Shown here: one piece after another, positions 34,791 through 44,156 of the stretch
How positions within the stretch are numbered: the stretch's first letter is position 1
How the letters are laid out: every line of letters begins with the position of its first letter
DNA from: Murimonas intestini
GTDB lineage: Bacteria; Bacillota; Clostridia; Lachnospirales; Lachnospiraceae
DNA: 64,000 bases
Assembly (NCBI RefSeq): GCF_024622195.1
Contig: NZ_JANKBI010000001.1
Location: forward strand, 806,001 to 870,000
Direction: 5' to 3'
Translations under genes and position numbers: made by a program
The notes under the pieces: generated by a model
What the model was told of the DNA's origin: nothing
The model's database searches: none
The model's input: only the letters and a program-made list of their open reading frames with translations

Positions 34791-37700
34791 TACTTACGCC
34801 CCCTTTTATCATGGCTTTCTATCTGCCCCTGCCCTTTCTTTTCCTTCTTCTTATAAGCCGCATACCATCCCATATCACCCTCTCCTTCCTTCCCAAACAG
34901 GAAGAACCTGGTGGTTCCCGATGGAGGGACACTTAAGACATTGAGCAGCTTAAGCGAAATATCCGGCAGCAAAAGCAAAAACTGGTTATCGTCATTTAAT
35001 ATAAGTCTGGGTTCTCCATATGAAACTTTCAGCACTCCCTGAAGCCCGAGGAAATCATCACCCGTACCGGGCAGCTTAATCCCCGCACATCCCCTGGCAT
35101 TTTCCGATGTACTCCACGCCAGAAGAAGTTCTCCCTGGATCCTGGCCTTATCGGCTAATTCTCCTAATGCTCCCAGTGAAAGGCCATACCTGAGGCCAAA
35201 CCATCCTGTATCTCCCAGTCCCGATAGTCCGGCATTATTAGACAAAGCTGCGTATTCCTTGTTTTTACTTCCCTCACCGCACATCAGATGCCCCAGATAA
35301 TTCAAAGAGAACTCCCTGTATAGACTGCCTTTTCTAGGCTGGCTTAATGCAGGGTCAAAGATCAGGCTATTATAGGACATCTTATACTCTACACTGTCCT
35401 GGTTCAATGTCTTTACCACCTTCAAAGTCCTGTATGCCAGACCGTCAGATACCTCGTCCGCCCTGCCGCCAAATGAATAAATATCTATACACTTATCCCC
35501 TCTCTGGAGTTCTTCAAAAGCCAGGCAGCCGTCCAGGCTAAAACCTCCGTTCTCATCCATGACAGCCTTTGTGACATCAGCATATCTCAAGATACCGCCC
35601 TGGAAACAGAACCTTCCTGTATCTTCGTTTTTCAATAGAAAGCTGGAAATCCCGTCTTTCACCTGATAAATTCCTTCCAGCAGCATTGTATTATCTCTGC
35701 ATCCATACTCGCTTGCCACAGGCACACAGCCAAAAAGACTGTTTATTGTCAGCTGTGCATAGCTCTCAAATTTTTTCACTACAGAATTTTCAAATCTGAC
35801 CCTAAGCACAAGAAGCCGGAAATCATAATCCGGGCGGCCAAGCGGCGCCACTGTCCTGATTTCACTTCCTGGCAAAGCGCTGTCCTGATAATGGATCAGC
35901 CCAAAAAATGCCGCAGGTTCCCCTTCAGGTCTTCCCTTTATAGTCTTTCGGCCCTCCGTCTGCCCCACCGGACTGACAGTAAAACCGATATGATGGAAAC
36001 ACAAAGAATCTCTGTCCTGCACACCATCCAGAACAGGTACAAGGCTGGATGGAAGATTTTCTGCATCCAGTTCCACATTCAGGAACAGCACCCCCTGCCA
36101 GACAGGGTCTGTCACGACTCTGTTCCAATATCCGAAGTATTCATCCTCCATCCCATAAGAATACGCTTCTCTGCAATAGTCCATCAACCATTGGGAAAGG
36201 ATCAGCTGTTGCATTTGTGGTGAAGAGAAATCATCTTTCTTCGTCCAAAGCTTCGGATTGGCAAACAGAGAATCCCCCTCAGGATCATACAGACTGCCTT
36301 TCCTGCCCTTTACTATGACGATATTTTTATATCCGGCGTATCTGCTTCCATGGCCCGGTCGGACGATGCATTTCCAGTCTCCCATGCAGATCTCATTTTC
36401 AAAACCTGCAAAGTGTTCCTGATCCGATCCGATTAGCAAAAGGGAGGGAGTCTGAAACGCCTGTATAAGCTTCTCGTCCGGTTCCTTAAATCCCAGTATA
36501 TGCTCAGAGCCCTTCTCATCCCTGCTCCTTGCCAGCAGGATCTCTTTAAAATCGATTCCTTCAAGGAGGGCCAGCTGCCCTGACGGAGTGACGATCCATC
36601 TGCCATTTCCGTTCAGATATCTCCTGCCGCTGACTGCACCGGATTCTATCTGCCTCTTTCTGACAGGCATGATGATTTCCCTTTCAAATAAAAAGGCCTC
36701 ATCTGCACTGCCTGCTGCATACGGAAGCATAGGAAAGTACACACCATCCTCCGGTATAACAGGGACAACCGGGAAATCAGCTCCCAAAAGCCCAGCATTC
36801 CTGCATTCAACAGAGTCCCCATAATAGAAACTCCCCTTAGGCACGGAACTGTAATTCATTCCTTTCTTAATGACACTCACCCATGAGGTCTTCGCCTTGT
36901 CTGACAATGGAGGCGCATCCAGATTAGAGGGCGCACCTGTCACTGAGAGCTGCTGAAGAGGAAACTGCGGTGCATATCCGGGCATCCCCCATGCAAATCT
37001 CCAGAAGCAGGCAGAGCTGCTATCAGTTGTACTTATACGCTCTCCTCCTTCTGTCCCGCAGAGGAACTCACCTCTCTCACCCTCCGGCAGACGCACCTCA
37101 AAATCGCCTTCCGGTGATACCGCCATTCTAAAATCATCCGGGCTGTTTACAAGAACAAAACCCGAAGCGGCTTCCCCGGCTGTCAGATAAAAATCTGCCG
37201 CACCTCCATACACATTCTGGTACCATGTATGAATACAGACATCCATCCCTTTGCCTAAAATACTGTTGAATCTGAAATAAGTTCTCCTCTGGGGCAGTCC
37301 TTCTGAAAAATCCGGCAAACTACAGGCTGTCTCATTAAAAAGGTCACTCGGAAAAACAGAAACATTAAACCTGATCTGAACTGTTTTTTCTCCTTTTCTA
37401 ACATAAGCCAGCGGAAAAATGATCCTGTCATCTTTTGTATCTGTACCGGCATACCCGAATAAAAAAGACGGGTTAAACAGCCTGACAAAATCAATCTGTG
37501 TGACATCCATATAAAACTGAAGGCTGCCTGCTTCATCTCCTGCAAATGGCACACTAAGAGACGCTGTATAAATATTTGCTTCTGTCTCGTCAAATCTAAG
37601 ACCGCTGTCCATATTTTCACCAAAAATCAGTTTTTCTGTGTCCTGGTTTTTTGAAAATTTTATTTTTGTCCCCCCCTGAAGGATCAGTGACACACTTCCG

Positions 37701-37954
37701 CAAAACTTCATTTCCAACTGGCTCAGCGTCCTTGTTCCCGATGAGGATAACTCCACTATCCTGGATTTTTCTCCATCCCTAAGTGAATTTTTCCATATAA
37801 GAGCTCTTGCCCCCACTCCCAGGCCAGACAGCATATCCTCTAACACAGCAATCCATTTTTCAGCCTCCTCAGCTGAATCTATCTGTATCTCTTCCCCTGT
37901 AAATATAAATGACGGGCAGAGAAATGTATCCATGTAAATTTCTGACAGAAGCAT
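34790..37954 (-). CDS. Large 1054-residue protein of unknown function, partner of the giant gene
   Basis: A beta-rich protein with no signal peptide or membrane segment and no domain I can name. Its last 120 residues (LKVSYGEPRLILNDDNQFLL, then SGTTRFFLFGKEGEGDMGWYAAY) end in a lysine-rich tail. Its TAA stop overlaps the ATG of the 3446-residue gene. The ATG at 37954 has only a weak GAGGA site. A perfect AAGGAGGTG (38103-38111) lies further upstream, and the same frame stays open from there without any ATG, GTG or TTG; an ATA at 38093-38095 is nine bases from AGGAGG. The natural protein may therefore carry about 47 more residues, begun at a rare AUA codon, or the start may have been lost by mutation. 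Confidence 0.7.
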   Translation of the reverse strand: MLLSEIYMDTFLCPSFIFTGEEIQIDSAEEAEKWIAVLEDMLSGLGVGARALIWKNSLRDGEKSRIVELSSSGTRTLSQLEMKFCGSVSLILQGGTKIKFSKNQDTEKLIFGENMDSGLRFDETEANIYTASLSVPFAGDEAGSLQFYMDVTQIDFVRLFNPSFLFGYAGTDTKDDRIIFPLAYVRKGEKTVQIRFNVSVFPSDLFNETACSLPDFSEGLPQRRTYFRFNSILGKGMDVCIHTWYQNVYGGAADFYLTAGEAASGFVLVNSPDDFRMAVSPEGDFEVRLPEGERGEFLCGTEGGERISTTDSSSACFWRFAWGMPGYAPQFPLQQLSVTGAPSNLDAPPLSDKAKTSWVSVIKKGMNYSSVPKGSFYYGDSVECRNAGLLGADFPVVPVIPEDGVYFPMLPYAAGSADEAFLFEREIIMPVRKRQIESGAVSGRRYLNGNGRWIVTPSGQLALLEGIDFKEILLARSRDEKGSEHILGFKEPDEKLIQAFQTPSLLLIGSDQEHFAGFENEICMGDWKCIVRPGHGSRYAGYKNIVIVKGRKGSLYDPEGDSLFANPKLWTKKDDFSSPQMQQLILSQWLMDYCREAYSYGMEDEYFGYWNRVVTDPVWQGVLFLNVELDAENLPSSLVPVLDGVQDRDSLCFHHIGFTVSPVGQTEGRKTIKGRPEGEPAAFFGLIHYQDSALPGSEIRTVAPLGRPDYDFRLLVLRVRFENSVVKKFESYAQLTINSLFGCVPVASEYGCRDNTMLLEGIYQVKDGISSFLLKNEDTGRFCFQGGILRYADVTKAVMDENGGFSLDGCLAFEELQRGDKCIDIYSFGGRADEVSDGLAYRTLKVVKTLNQDSVEYKMSYNSLIFDPALSQPRKGSLYREFSLNYLGHLMCGEGSKNKEYAALSNNAGLSGLGDTGWFGLRYGLSLGALGELADKARIQGELLLAWSTSENARGCAGIKLPGTGDDFLGLQGVLKVSYGEPRLILNDDNQFLLLLPDISLKLLNVLSVPPSGTTRFFLFGKEGEGDMGWYAAYKKKEKKGQGQIESHDKRGRK

Positions 37955-38092
37955 ACTGTCAATATCCTCTGCTGCCTCTTTCTTAATCAGGCAGAAGCAT
38001 CTCTCTGCCTTAACCTTTCTTTTGTTACCATCAGTTTCTTCCAGACTCCCACTGTAAAGGCATGTCCCAAATAGTTTTTTGAATATGATTCC

Positions 38093-38111
38093 TATGGCAA
38101 TGCACCTCCTT
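38093..38111 (-). promoter_or_regulatory. Perfect ribosome binding site followed by in-frame ATA
   Basis: The minus-strand AAGGAGGTG (38111-38103) has ATA at 38095-38093 at ideal spacing, and ATT at 38101-38099. Both are in frame with the 1054-residue gene and no stop intervenes. The only normal start nearby, a TTG in another frame, runs into TAG after two codons. Confidence 0.55.
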
Positions 38112-38130
38112 CTTTTTCACAATAAAATAC

Positions 38131-38175
38131 AAAAAGACTGAATCTTCAGAAATACCTTTCCAATGATTCAGTCTT
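38131..38175 (-). terminator. Intrinsic terminator between the 239-residue and 1054-residue genes
   Basis: On the minus strand AAGACTGAATC (38175-38165) pairs with GATTCAGTCTT (38144-38134) and is followed by TTTG. It lies 39 bases after the stop of the 239-residue gene and upstream of the large genes, so it should limit read-through into them. Confidence 0.8.
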
Positions 38176-38213
38176 ATATTCCAGCCTTTTACTTGATCAA
38201 TATCCCTGGATGG

Positions 38214-38933
38214 TTACTCCGTCTCAAAAACCAATTTACAGGCCACTGCCGTCTTTCCAAGTTTGCTCTTATCCTGTTCCTCCGTCCAGCCATTCATATA
38301 ATAAGCAAGCTGGTACCTGGTACCCCTCTCAATTGGCACCCCATTAAATACAACACTGTCTGAAGACCTGCTGCTGTCAACAGAAACAGCATTTATCGGT
38401 TCACCCGTGTAAATATTAACATCACCTGCATATAATCCAACCCAGTTCATGCAGCTTTTCGGGTCATATCCCGGCAGCATATTATATTTCACGGACAAAC
38501 TGTTGCTTCTTACCTGAATCAGCTCCATAGAAGTATGTTCATATGTCACTTCGTTTCCTTCCTCAGGGATATGGGCCAGCGCACAGAGACCTGCTGCTCT
38601 TGTCTCTCCTGATTTAGCACTGTCATCCATACCGTCATTGGACACACAATAACCAAGTACATATTCTTGCTGATATTTTAATTTATATGTGAAGGCCCAA
38701 TCTCCTTTATTCATATCCGGGTCACACTTTATAGCTTCGCACCTGAGTTTCTTGTCTGTCCACGGGTTCCCGCTTCCTTCCCAAATGGCCAGATAATTCT
38801 TGTATGCATTCGGTTTATTGTTCTTCAGTGTTTTGAATTGTACCTCCATTACCCCTAAATTGAATGGTCCGTCAACAGTAATCTGGGTCCAGTCAGGATC
38901 CGATGTAATACTTTTAAATTGTAATTCCGGCAT
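38214..38933 (-). CDS. Two-repeat small protein at the head of the giant-gene cluster
   Basis: A 239-residue protein with no signal peptide. It looks like two related halves of about 100 residues: one around NAYKNYLAIWEGSGNPW with YVLGYCVS, the other around SCMNWVGLYAGDVNIYTG with YQLAYYMNG. The pattern of a W-x-G/A-L/I-Y/W strand followed by a Y-x-L-x-Y-x strand resembles SKICH-like immunoglobulin folds. It starts after an AAGGTGG site. It is co-directional with the two large genes but separated from them by a terminator, so it may be made in excess. Function unknown. Confidence 0.65.
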   Translation of the reverse strand: MPELQFKSITSDPDWTQITVDGPFNLGVMEVQFKTLKNNKPNAYKNYLAIWEGSGNPWTDKKLRCEAIKCDPDMNKGDWAFTYKLKYQQEYVLGYCVSNDGMDDSAKSGETRAAGLCALAHIPEEGNEVTYEHTSMELIQVRSNSLSVKYNMLPGYDPKSCMNWVGLYAGDVNIYTGEPINAVSVDSSRSSDSVVFNGVPIERGTRYQLAYYMNGWTEEQDKSKLGKTAVACKLVFETE

Positions 38934-39081
38934 ATTCCTACCACCTTTCTGAATAATATGTATTTCTCATACAAAAAGTATAACATATTTGTCGAATAAT
39001 AGAATTAGTCATTCACCTCGTATTTGGGGTCATTCACAATCCTTTTCTCAGACTTTTAGCAGGACACAGATTTCCGGCTTC

Positions 39082-41676
39082 CTAATCATTACCGGAATCA
39101 GCCGTAAAGTATTTATCATCCCTGTTTTTTGTATCGAACAGATCATAGTATTCTATATTTTTGTAAAGCTTCAATATCTCCGAATACTCCGTTTCCTCAT
39201 TATAATAATACCATTCCCCATCTTCTCCCCGATACCCTTTGGAATTCATCAGAGGCACCTCCTGGCGGACATCCAGCAGAAAGTTTTGAAACGCACTCTT
39301 TTGCAGTCCCAGGCAGTCCAGCACATAAGCAGAAAAGAAGTTCGTGCTGAGTTCTACATTTTCAGCTTCTTCTATGTCGTAATTAGCCCAGATAAAAAAT
39401 GGCACCTCATAGTACTGCTGGTATTCTTCAAGTGTTGTATTGTCATATTCTGCGCCCAGAAGGTAGACGAAAAAGTCATCCTGCAGCTTGGGCTGATGAT
39501 CACCAAAGAATACTATTACTGTAGGCTCCTCTTGATTCTGAAAATACTCTGTCAGCTGACCTATGGCCTCATCTGACTTCTTTACAAGTGACAGATACTC
39601 CTGTACAGCAGTAACATTTCCGTCATAATCATTCACTTCTACAGTATAATCCATACCTCCGCGTTCATAACCGCCATGATTCTGCATGGTTACATTAAAT
39701 ACAAATAATCTCTCATCTGAATTTTTGCTTTCATACAGTTCCTTTATCTTATTGTAATCAGACTCATCGTCAACAAAGCCCCTCAATGCATTTCTCTGTG
39801 TATAATCTTCTACGAAATATTTTTCATCAAATCCAAAGAAATCATATACCTGGCTCCTGTTGTATCCATCCGGCCAGAACGGGTGCATGCCGATAGTCCT
39901 GTATCCCTGGGCATTCAGTCCAGAAACAAGTCCCGGCATATCATCCAGGACATACTGCTGATAGGGTATGGTATTTGGATAGAATCCCATACTGTTTCCT
40001 GTCAGATATTCAAATTCTGTATTACACGTGCCTCCTCCGAAATTAGATACCAGCAGGCTGCCTTTAACAGTATTCTCTTTCAGGCTATGTAAAAATGGAG
40101 TACACTCCTTCAGATATTCCTTATCACTAAACATGGAGAAATCAGCAAACGATTCATTCATTATCGTAATAATGTTGGGCCGTTTATCCTCCGACATACC
40201 GCCGTCCATCCCGGCCTCCTGGCGGTATTTCTCCAATACTTCCTCCACATTCTCCCGAGAGTACCCCTCCGGTTCCTTCACGATCAATTCCTGGGCATAG
40301 GCTGCAAATGAGAAAACCACCCCTTCTTCCTGGTAAAAAGCCGAAAAACTCCACCAGTTCAAACCAGCGCCTGCGATTTTTGCAAAGCTGGTATTAAAAA
40401 ATAAGATGAAGAATACAGCGATTCCTGCAACGCTTCCGCCAATTCCTGCCAGGCAGACCACCCTTTTCCGCTTCCATTTAACTTCCTCTAAAAACATGAT
40501 CAAAAGCCCACACATCAAAAGTATGGATGCTGCAAGCAGAATTTTCTGATTCACTGCATAGACATAATTATCCGCCACGCTGAAAGCTGTTTTTAAAAGC
40601 AACAAATCCCTTGCCAGAAATGGATTTCCCCTGAATGACTGGACAAAAAAGTTCACAATTCCCCATATCAGAAAAAAGCTGCCGCCAGCCAACAGGCTTA
40701 CCTTATACCTTCTCAGCAGCCCAAACAAAACCAGATAAACCAGGTAATACAGCAGCAGATTCCCTGCTATTGCCCTAGCCGGCAGATCAAAAGCACTCCC
40801 GCCCTGCATTTTCTCCAGGACATAAAAAGATATCACCGGCATAAATACCAGCGCCGCAATCCTGGCTGCCCTGTGCACTGCCGCCGACCACTTTCTGTTT
40901 TTTAACCATTCCCGGAATAATAACAGCCATATAAAAACTACAATACTTCCAACTCCGTAAAAGACTAAAAATTTCTTAATTCCAAGGCCGTGCCATTCAA
41001 ATACCGCATTCTTATCCTGCATTACAGCCAATAACCCCATAAGTCCCCACATTACAGCGAGATAAATGGCTGCTCCAATCACCTTTCCCGTCAAAAATAC
41101 CTTCCATCCCTTTTTCTTTATGTACATGGAGATTCCGGCCGCCCCGCCCAAAAGACCTGCACACAAAAAGAAAATCGTCAGGAATAAAAACATTTCCTCA
41201 AAAAGCGCAAAATAACGGCTGCCTGTATATTCCCATTCATATTCCACCCCTTCAGTCCCGTACAGATCTATCTTCTGGAGAGGCTTATCATTTAAACAAA
41301 GCTGCAGAATGCCGCAGTTATCTCCTTTAGGGAAATGGATAAGCAGACTTTTGGCTTTCTCTGCCCTAAATTCCAGGAATGCTCCTTTTCTTGTGCCTGC
41401 ATTTGTGAGTACTCCTTCTTCTGCAGTCCAGTCTCCGGACATGTTTGCTCCTGTCAGATCCATGGTGATGCCGTTATTTATGGCTTCTTTTATGGTGATT
41501 TCCTTTCCGGCGGAGGATGGGCTGCTTTCTGCGGTGGTTTCTATTTTTATGACGGCGTCTTTGTAGGGGAAAAAACGCTCCTTAAAACCTACGGTGCATA
41601 TCAGTACTGACAATAACATCGACAATATAATTAACCTAAAAAAGCTTTTTTTCTTTTTCAAACTATGTTTATTCAT
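39082..41676 (-). CDS. LTA synthase family phosphoglycerol/phosphoethanolamine transferase-like protein
   Basis: An 864-residue membrane enzyme. One N-terminal helix (about 12-30) is followed by an extracytoplasmic beta domain (about 45-145), then a block of membrane helices (about 155-470) and an extracellular sulfatase-fold catalytic domain. Its metal and nucleophile motifs are visible: PNIITIMNESFADFS near 507, GGGTCNTEFEYLTG with the nucleophilic threonine near 547, FNVTMQNHGGYER near 668 and VFFGDHQP near 726. The family transfers phosphoglycerol from phosphatidylglycerol to wall polymers. The extra N-terminal domain between helices 1 and 2 is unusual for plain LtaS. An IS110-type element lies just upstream. 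Confidence 0.85.
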   Translation of the reverse strand: MNKHSLKKKKSFFRLIILSMLLSVLICTVGFKERFFPYKDAVIKIETTAESSPSSAGKEITIKEAINNGITMDLTGANMSGDWTAEEGVLTNAGTRKGAFLEFRAEKAKSLLIHFPKGDNCGILQLCLNDKPLQKIDLYGTEGVEYEWEYTGSRYFALFEEMFLFLTIFFLCAGLLGGAAGISMYIKKKGWKVFLTGKVIGAAIYLAVMWGLMGLLAVMQDKNAVFEWHGLGIKKFLVFYGVGSIVVFIWLLLFREWLKNRKWSAAVHRAARIAALVFMPVISFYVLEKMQGGSAFDLPARAIAGNLLLYYLVYLVLFGLLRRYKVSLLAGGSFFLIWGIVNFFVQSFRGNPFLARDLLLLKTAFSVADNYVYAVNQKILLAASILLMCGLLIMFLEEVKWKRKRVVCLAGIGGSVAGIAVFFILFFNTSFAKIAGAGLNWWSFSAFYQEEGVVFSFAAYAQELIVKEPEGYSRENVEEVLEKYRQEAGMDGGMSEDKRPNIITIMNESFADFSMFSDKEYLKECTPFLHSLKENTVKGSLLVSNFGGGTCNTEFEYLTGNSMGFYPNTIPYQQYVLDDMPGLVSGLNAQGYRTIGMHPFWPDGYNRSQVYDFFGFDEKYFVEDYTQRNALRGFVDDESDYNKIKELYESKNSDERLFVFNVTMQNHGGYERGGMDYTVEVNDYDGNVTAVQEYLSLVKKSDEAIGQLTEYFQNQEEPTVIVFFGDHQPKLQDDFFVYLLGAEYDNTTLEEYQQYYEVPFFIWANYDIEEAENVELSTNFFSAYVLDCLGLQKSAFQNFLLDVRQEVPLMNSKGYRGEDGEWYYYNEETEYSEILKLYKNIEYYDLFDTKNRDDKYFTADSGND

Positions 41677-41774
41677 ATAAAGCTCCTCATATAATCAAGT
41701 GTTTTTTATTGAAAATTCAAGGTTTTTACACCCTGTCTATCTCAGCGAATAAGCCAATGTCTTGGATATTTCTA

Positions 41775-43560
41775 TATATCTAGTACAGAATTAGCGGATG
41801 AAGAGTATACGAAATAAAACGTCTTTGTTTTCGCTTTACATGGCCTTGTGTATACCCATCCCTCTATGGCAGCTAACCTCCTATATCCACCAGGATCATC
41901 TCTGTCTCCAGAGGTCCTCACTTCCTTCGTCCTGCCTATCCATAACCAGGGTGTCAGCTTTGCTCCCTAACGGGGTCATGCCCCATGGAAAATATTCCTG
42001 CCGACTACCGGCTCATTCTTTGTTTTTGATTACTGACCTGCCTCCTGTATCAGCACTATTTCTAATGGACGTTATCTGTTACATTCTGCATTAACAGTGA
42101 CTACTCATTCTGTAGTCTCCTTCTTTGTTACATTGCTTTTATACGGCTGGCAAATATCCTGCTGGACACTTGATATCACTCAGCAGCTTCATCGGTTCGT
42201 ATGTTACTCCTTTGGTTAGTATTGCATAGAACACTCGGATAATCTTTGCTCCTACAGCCATCAAGGACTGCATCTTCTTTAATGGATTTACTGCCCTTGT
42301 GGTGTAATAGTGATGCATTTCTCTAAACTCCGGATTTTTTGACACAAGTGACATCGCAACCTCAAACAACACATATCTTAGTCTCTTTCGACCCCGTCTG
42401 CTTATTGTTGTCTCACCCTTATGCTTTCCAGAACTATTTTCCACTAATGCCAATCCTGCAAGTTTTTGCAGTTCCTTTGGAGTATTGAAACGACTGATAT
42501 CTCCAACCTCTGCAAGAAATCCTGACACCGTCTTGATTCCTACTCCTTTAATCTCCAGCAGTTTTTCTGCCATCGGAATCTGTTTCACTAATTCTGTGAT
42601 CAGTTCCATTACTTCCTGCATACGTGTATTCCGAGATTCATAATCCTCAAGTAACATCTTGAGCTCCATTCGTGCACTGATTGCACCCTCCTGGCTTCCA
42701 ACACTGTGCTCTGCAGCTTTTACCAGGGTCTTTCCCCTCTTAATTCCGACTGCTCTTATTTTTGCATCTCGCCAGATTTTATTTATGCCATCAACACCTA
42801 ACGTCACGATGTCTTCTGGCAATGGTGCCTCTTTTAGAATCATCATTCCACTTATGGAATCACATTTTCCATACACTGTTTTGTATTCAGGAAAATATAT
42901 ATTGAACCAACGACTTATCCTGTTTTGAATTCTTGTAAGTTCCGATTGTAACTGAAAGCGCATATTTGATGCAGTTCTTAAATCTGCATACACACCATCC
43001 GGCAGGTACGGGATCATATATCGTCCATCTTTTACTAATCCTGCTATAACCTTGGGATCCTTACGATCATTTTTAGTCGGATCATTGTCATCGAGTTCTT
43101 TTGATTTTTTCACATGATGCGGATTTACAAGAACTGGGTTCATTTCATTATCCTGTAAAAACTTTCCAAGATTGAACCAGTAGTGACCTGTTGGTTCCAT
43201 TCCTGGCATAACCTTATCCTTCTCATGTTTTTCTTTGATATCCTCAATCCATGCCTTAAAGGTCATGAATCCAGGTTCATCATTCCTAAACTTAAATGGT
43301 TTCTTTGAAAACTCGTAACCTCTGTGATCAAATGCTCTTGCATAGTGCGTTTCACTTCCAACATCGATCCCTATTATCAAAGTTTCCTCAGTAATTGCTT
43401 CAATTTTTTTGTTTTGTGTGGTAGTATTCATTTTAGATACCTCTCTGTCTTATAAGATTTTACTAACCTGCCAGTCAGTAGTCTTATTTTACTCTGAGGT
43501 ATCTTTTATTTTCAACATCCACTATTTTGAATTATACAGGAAGCTCCCTATCTGACAGTA
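41775..43560 (-). mobile_element. IS110-family insertion sequence (ends approximate)
   Basis: The DEDD transposase at 42139-43431 is flanked by long non-coding segments: about 350 bases on its 3' side (down to about 41775) and about 100 or more on its 5' side. The 3' segment is GC-richer than its surroundings and folds readily (for example GGGGCATGACCCC near 41970-41985). The 5' segment has AGATACCTC (43434-43442) repeated inverted as GAGGTATCT (43496-43504). IS110 elements usually lack terminal repeats and target duplications, so the borders are estimates. In this family a bridge RNA is encoded in a non-coding end. The stretch 41677-41775 holds only the leader of the LTA-synthase-like gene. 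Confidence 0.65.
42139..43431 (-). CDS. IS110 family transposase
   Basis: A 430-residue protein. The N-terminal RuvC-like DEDD domain shows IGIDVGSETHYARAF near residue 20, the GMEPTGHYW glutamate near 103 and NDRKDPKVIAGL near 120. The C-terminal Transposase_20 domain has the helix-hairpin-helix LLEIKGVGIKTVSGFLAEVGD near 293 and the conserved serine in LVENSSGKHKGETTISRRG. All catalytic motifs are present, and the frame is intact, so the element may be active. It lies between the LTA-synthase-like gene and the DUF3783 gene. Confidence 0.93.
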   Translation of the reverse strand: MNTTTQNKKIEAITEETLIIGIDVGSETHYARAFDHRGYEFSKKPFKFRNDEPGFMTFKAWIEDIKEKHEKDKVMPGMEPTGHYWFNLGKFLQDNEMNPVLVNPHHVKKSKELDDNDPTKNDRKDPKVIAGLVKDGRYMIPYLPDGVYADLRTASNMRFQLQSELTRIQNRISRWFNIYFPEYKTVYGKCDSISGMMILKEAPLPEDIVTLGVDGINKIWRDAKIRAVGIKRGKTLVKAAEHSVGSQEGAISARMELKMLLEDYESRNTRMQEVMELITELVKQIPMAEKLLEIKGVGIKTVSGFLAEVGDISRFNTPKELQKLAGLALVENSSGKHKGETTISRRGRKRLRYVLFEVAMSLVSKNPEFREMHHYYTTRAVNPLKKMQSLMAVGAKIIRVFYAILTKGVTYEPMKLLSDIKCPAGYLPAV

Positions 43561-43621
43561 TTTTCATAATATCAATTTTCTATTTACTTATTTAAATATA
43601 CTATTCACCGTAAAACTAAAA

Positions 43622-43656
43622 ACAGAAGAGCCATCTGCAGTTTCTGCAGACGGCCT
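43622..43656 (-). terminator. Intrinsic terminator after the DUF3783 gene
   Basis: GCCATCTGCAG and CTGCAGACGGC (about 43630-43654) pair with one G-U and enclose AAA/TTT; on the minus strand they are followed by TCTTCTGTTTTT. Confidence 0.75.
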
Positions 43657-43703
43657 ATTTAGACTTCCACTAATTACATACAATCCTATTAAAGAATGAA
43701 AGA

Positions 43704-44072
43704 TTATATCCGTTTCATTGCCTCGTGTTCTCTCTGCAGTTCATTAAAAAGCTTCAAAGAATCCCATAAGCTATTTTTCGCTGTAACAACAGCCTTATAT
43801 GGAAAATAAATCCCTTCAGTTTTAAATGACGTTAATATTTTATCTATTTGCTGTGGCTGAACTGACATAACCAGCATTTCATCCAAAAGCTCGTCACCTT
43901 CGTATTTTTCTGTTTCTACAGCAAGCTTACCAGTCAATAACCTAAGTATGGGCAGCTTATAATCCTTTTTATCTACTTTTTTTATTTTAATCTTCAAAGG
44001 TTGTAATGCCTTCCTGACCTTCTCTAATCTATCACTGTCTTTTATGTTGTATATTAGTATAAGTTCTTCCAC
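43704..44072 (-). CDS. DUF3783 domain-containing protein
   Basis: A 122-residue soluble protein of the DUF3783 family, common in Clostridia and without known function. The opening ELILIYNIKDSDRLEKVRKAL and the C-terminal YFPYKAVVTAKNSLWDSLKLFNEL match the family. It begins with GTG at 44072, six bases after GGGAGG, and ends in its own terminator. Confidence 0.75.
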   Translation of the reverse strand: MEELILIYNIKDSDRLEKVRKALQPLKIKIKKVDKKDYKLPILRLLTGKLAVETEKYEGDELLDEMLVMSVQPQQIDKILTSFKTEGIYFPYKAVVTAKNSLWDSLKLFNELQREHEAMKRI

Positions 44073-44156
44073 GTATGCCTCCCTGATTTGAACTCTATTT
44101 TTTGTACAATATTAATTTTTTAATATCTGATATTTAAAGCTCATCCACTGCAGTAT

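Noticed and set aside
41798..42094. A 98-codon open frame on the plus strand downstream of the IS110 transposase
   Set aside because: It lies antisense within the element's non-coding end, which is more likely RNA-coding, and the protein shows no recognisable pattern.
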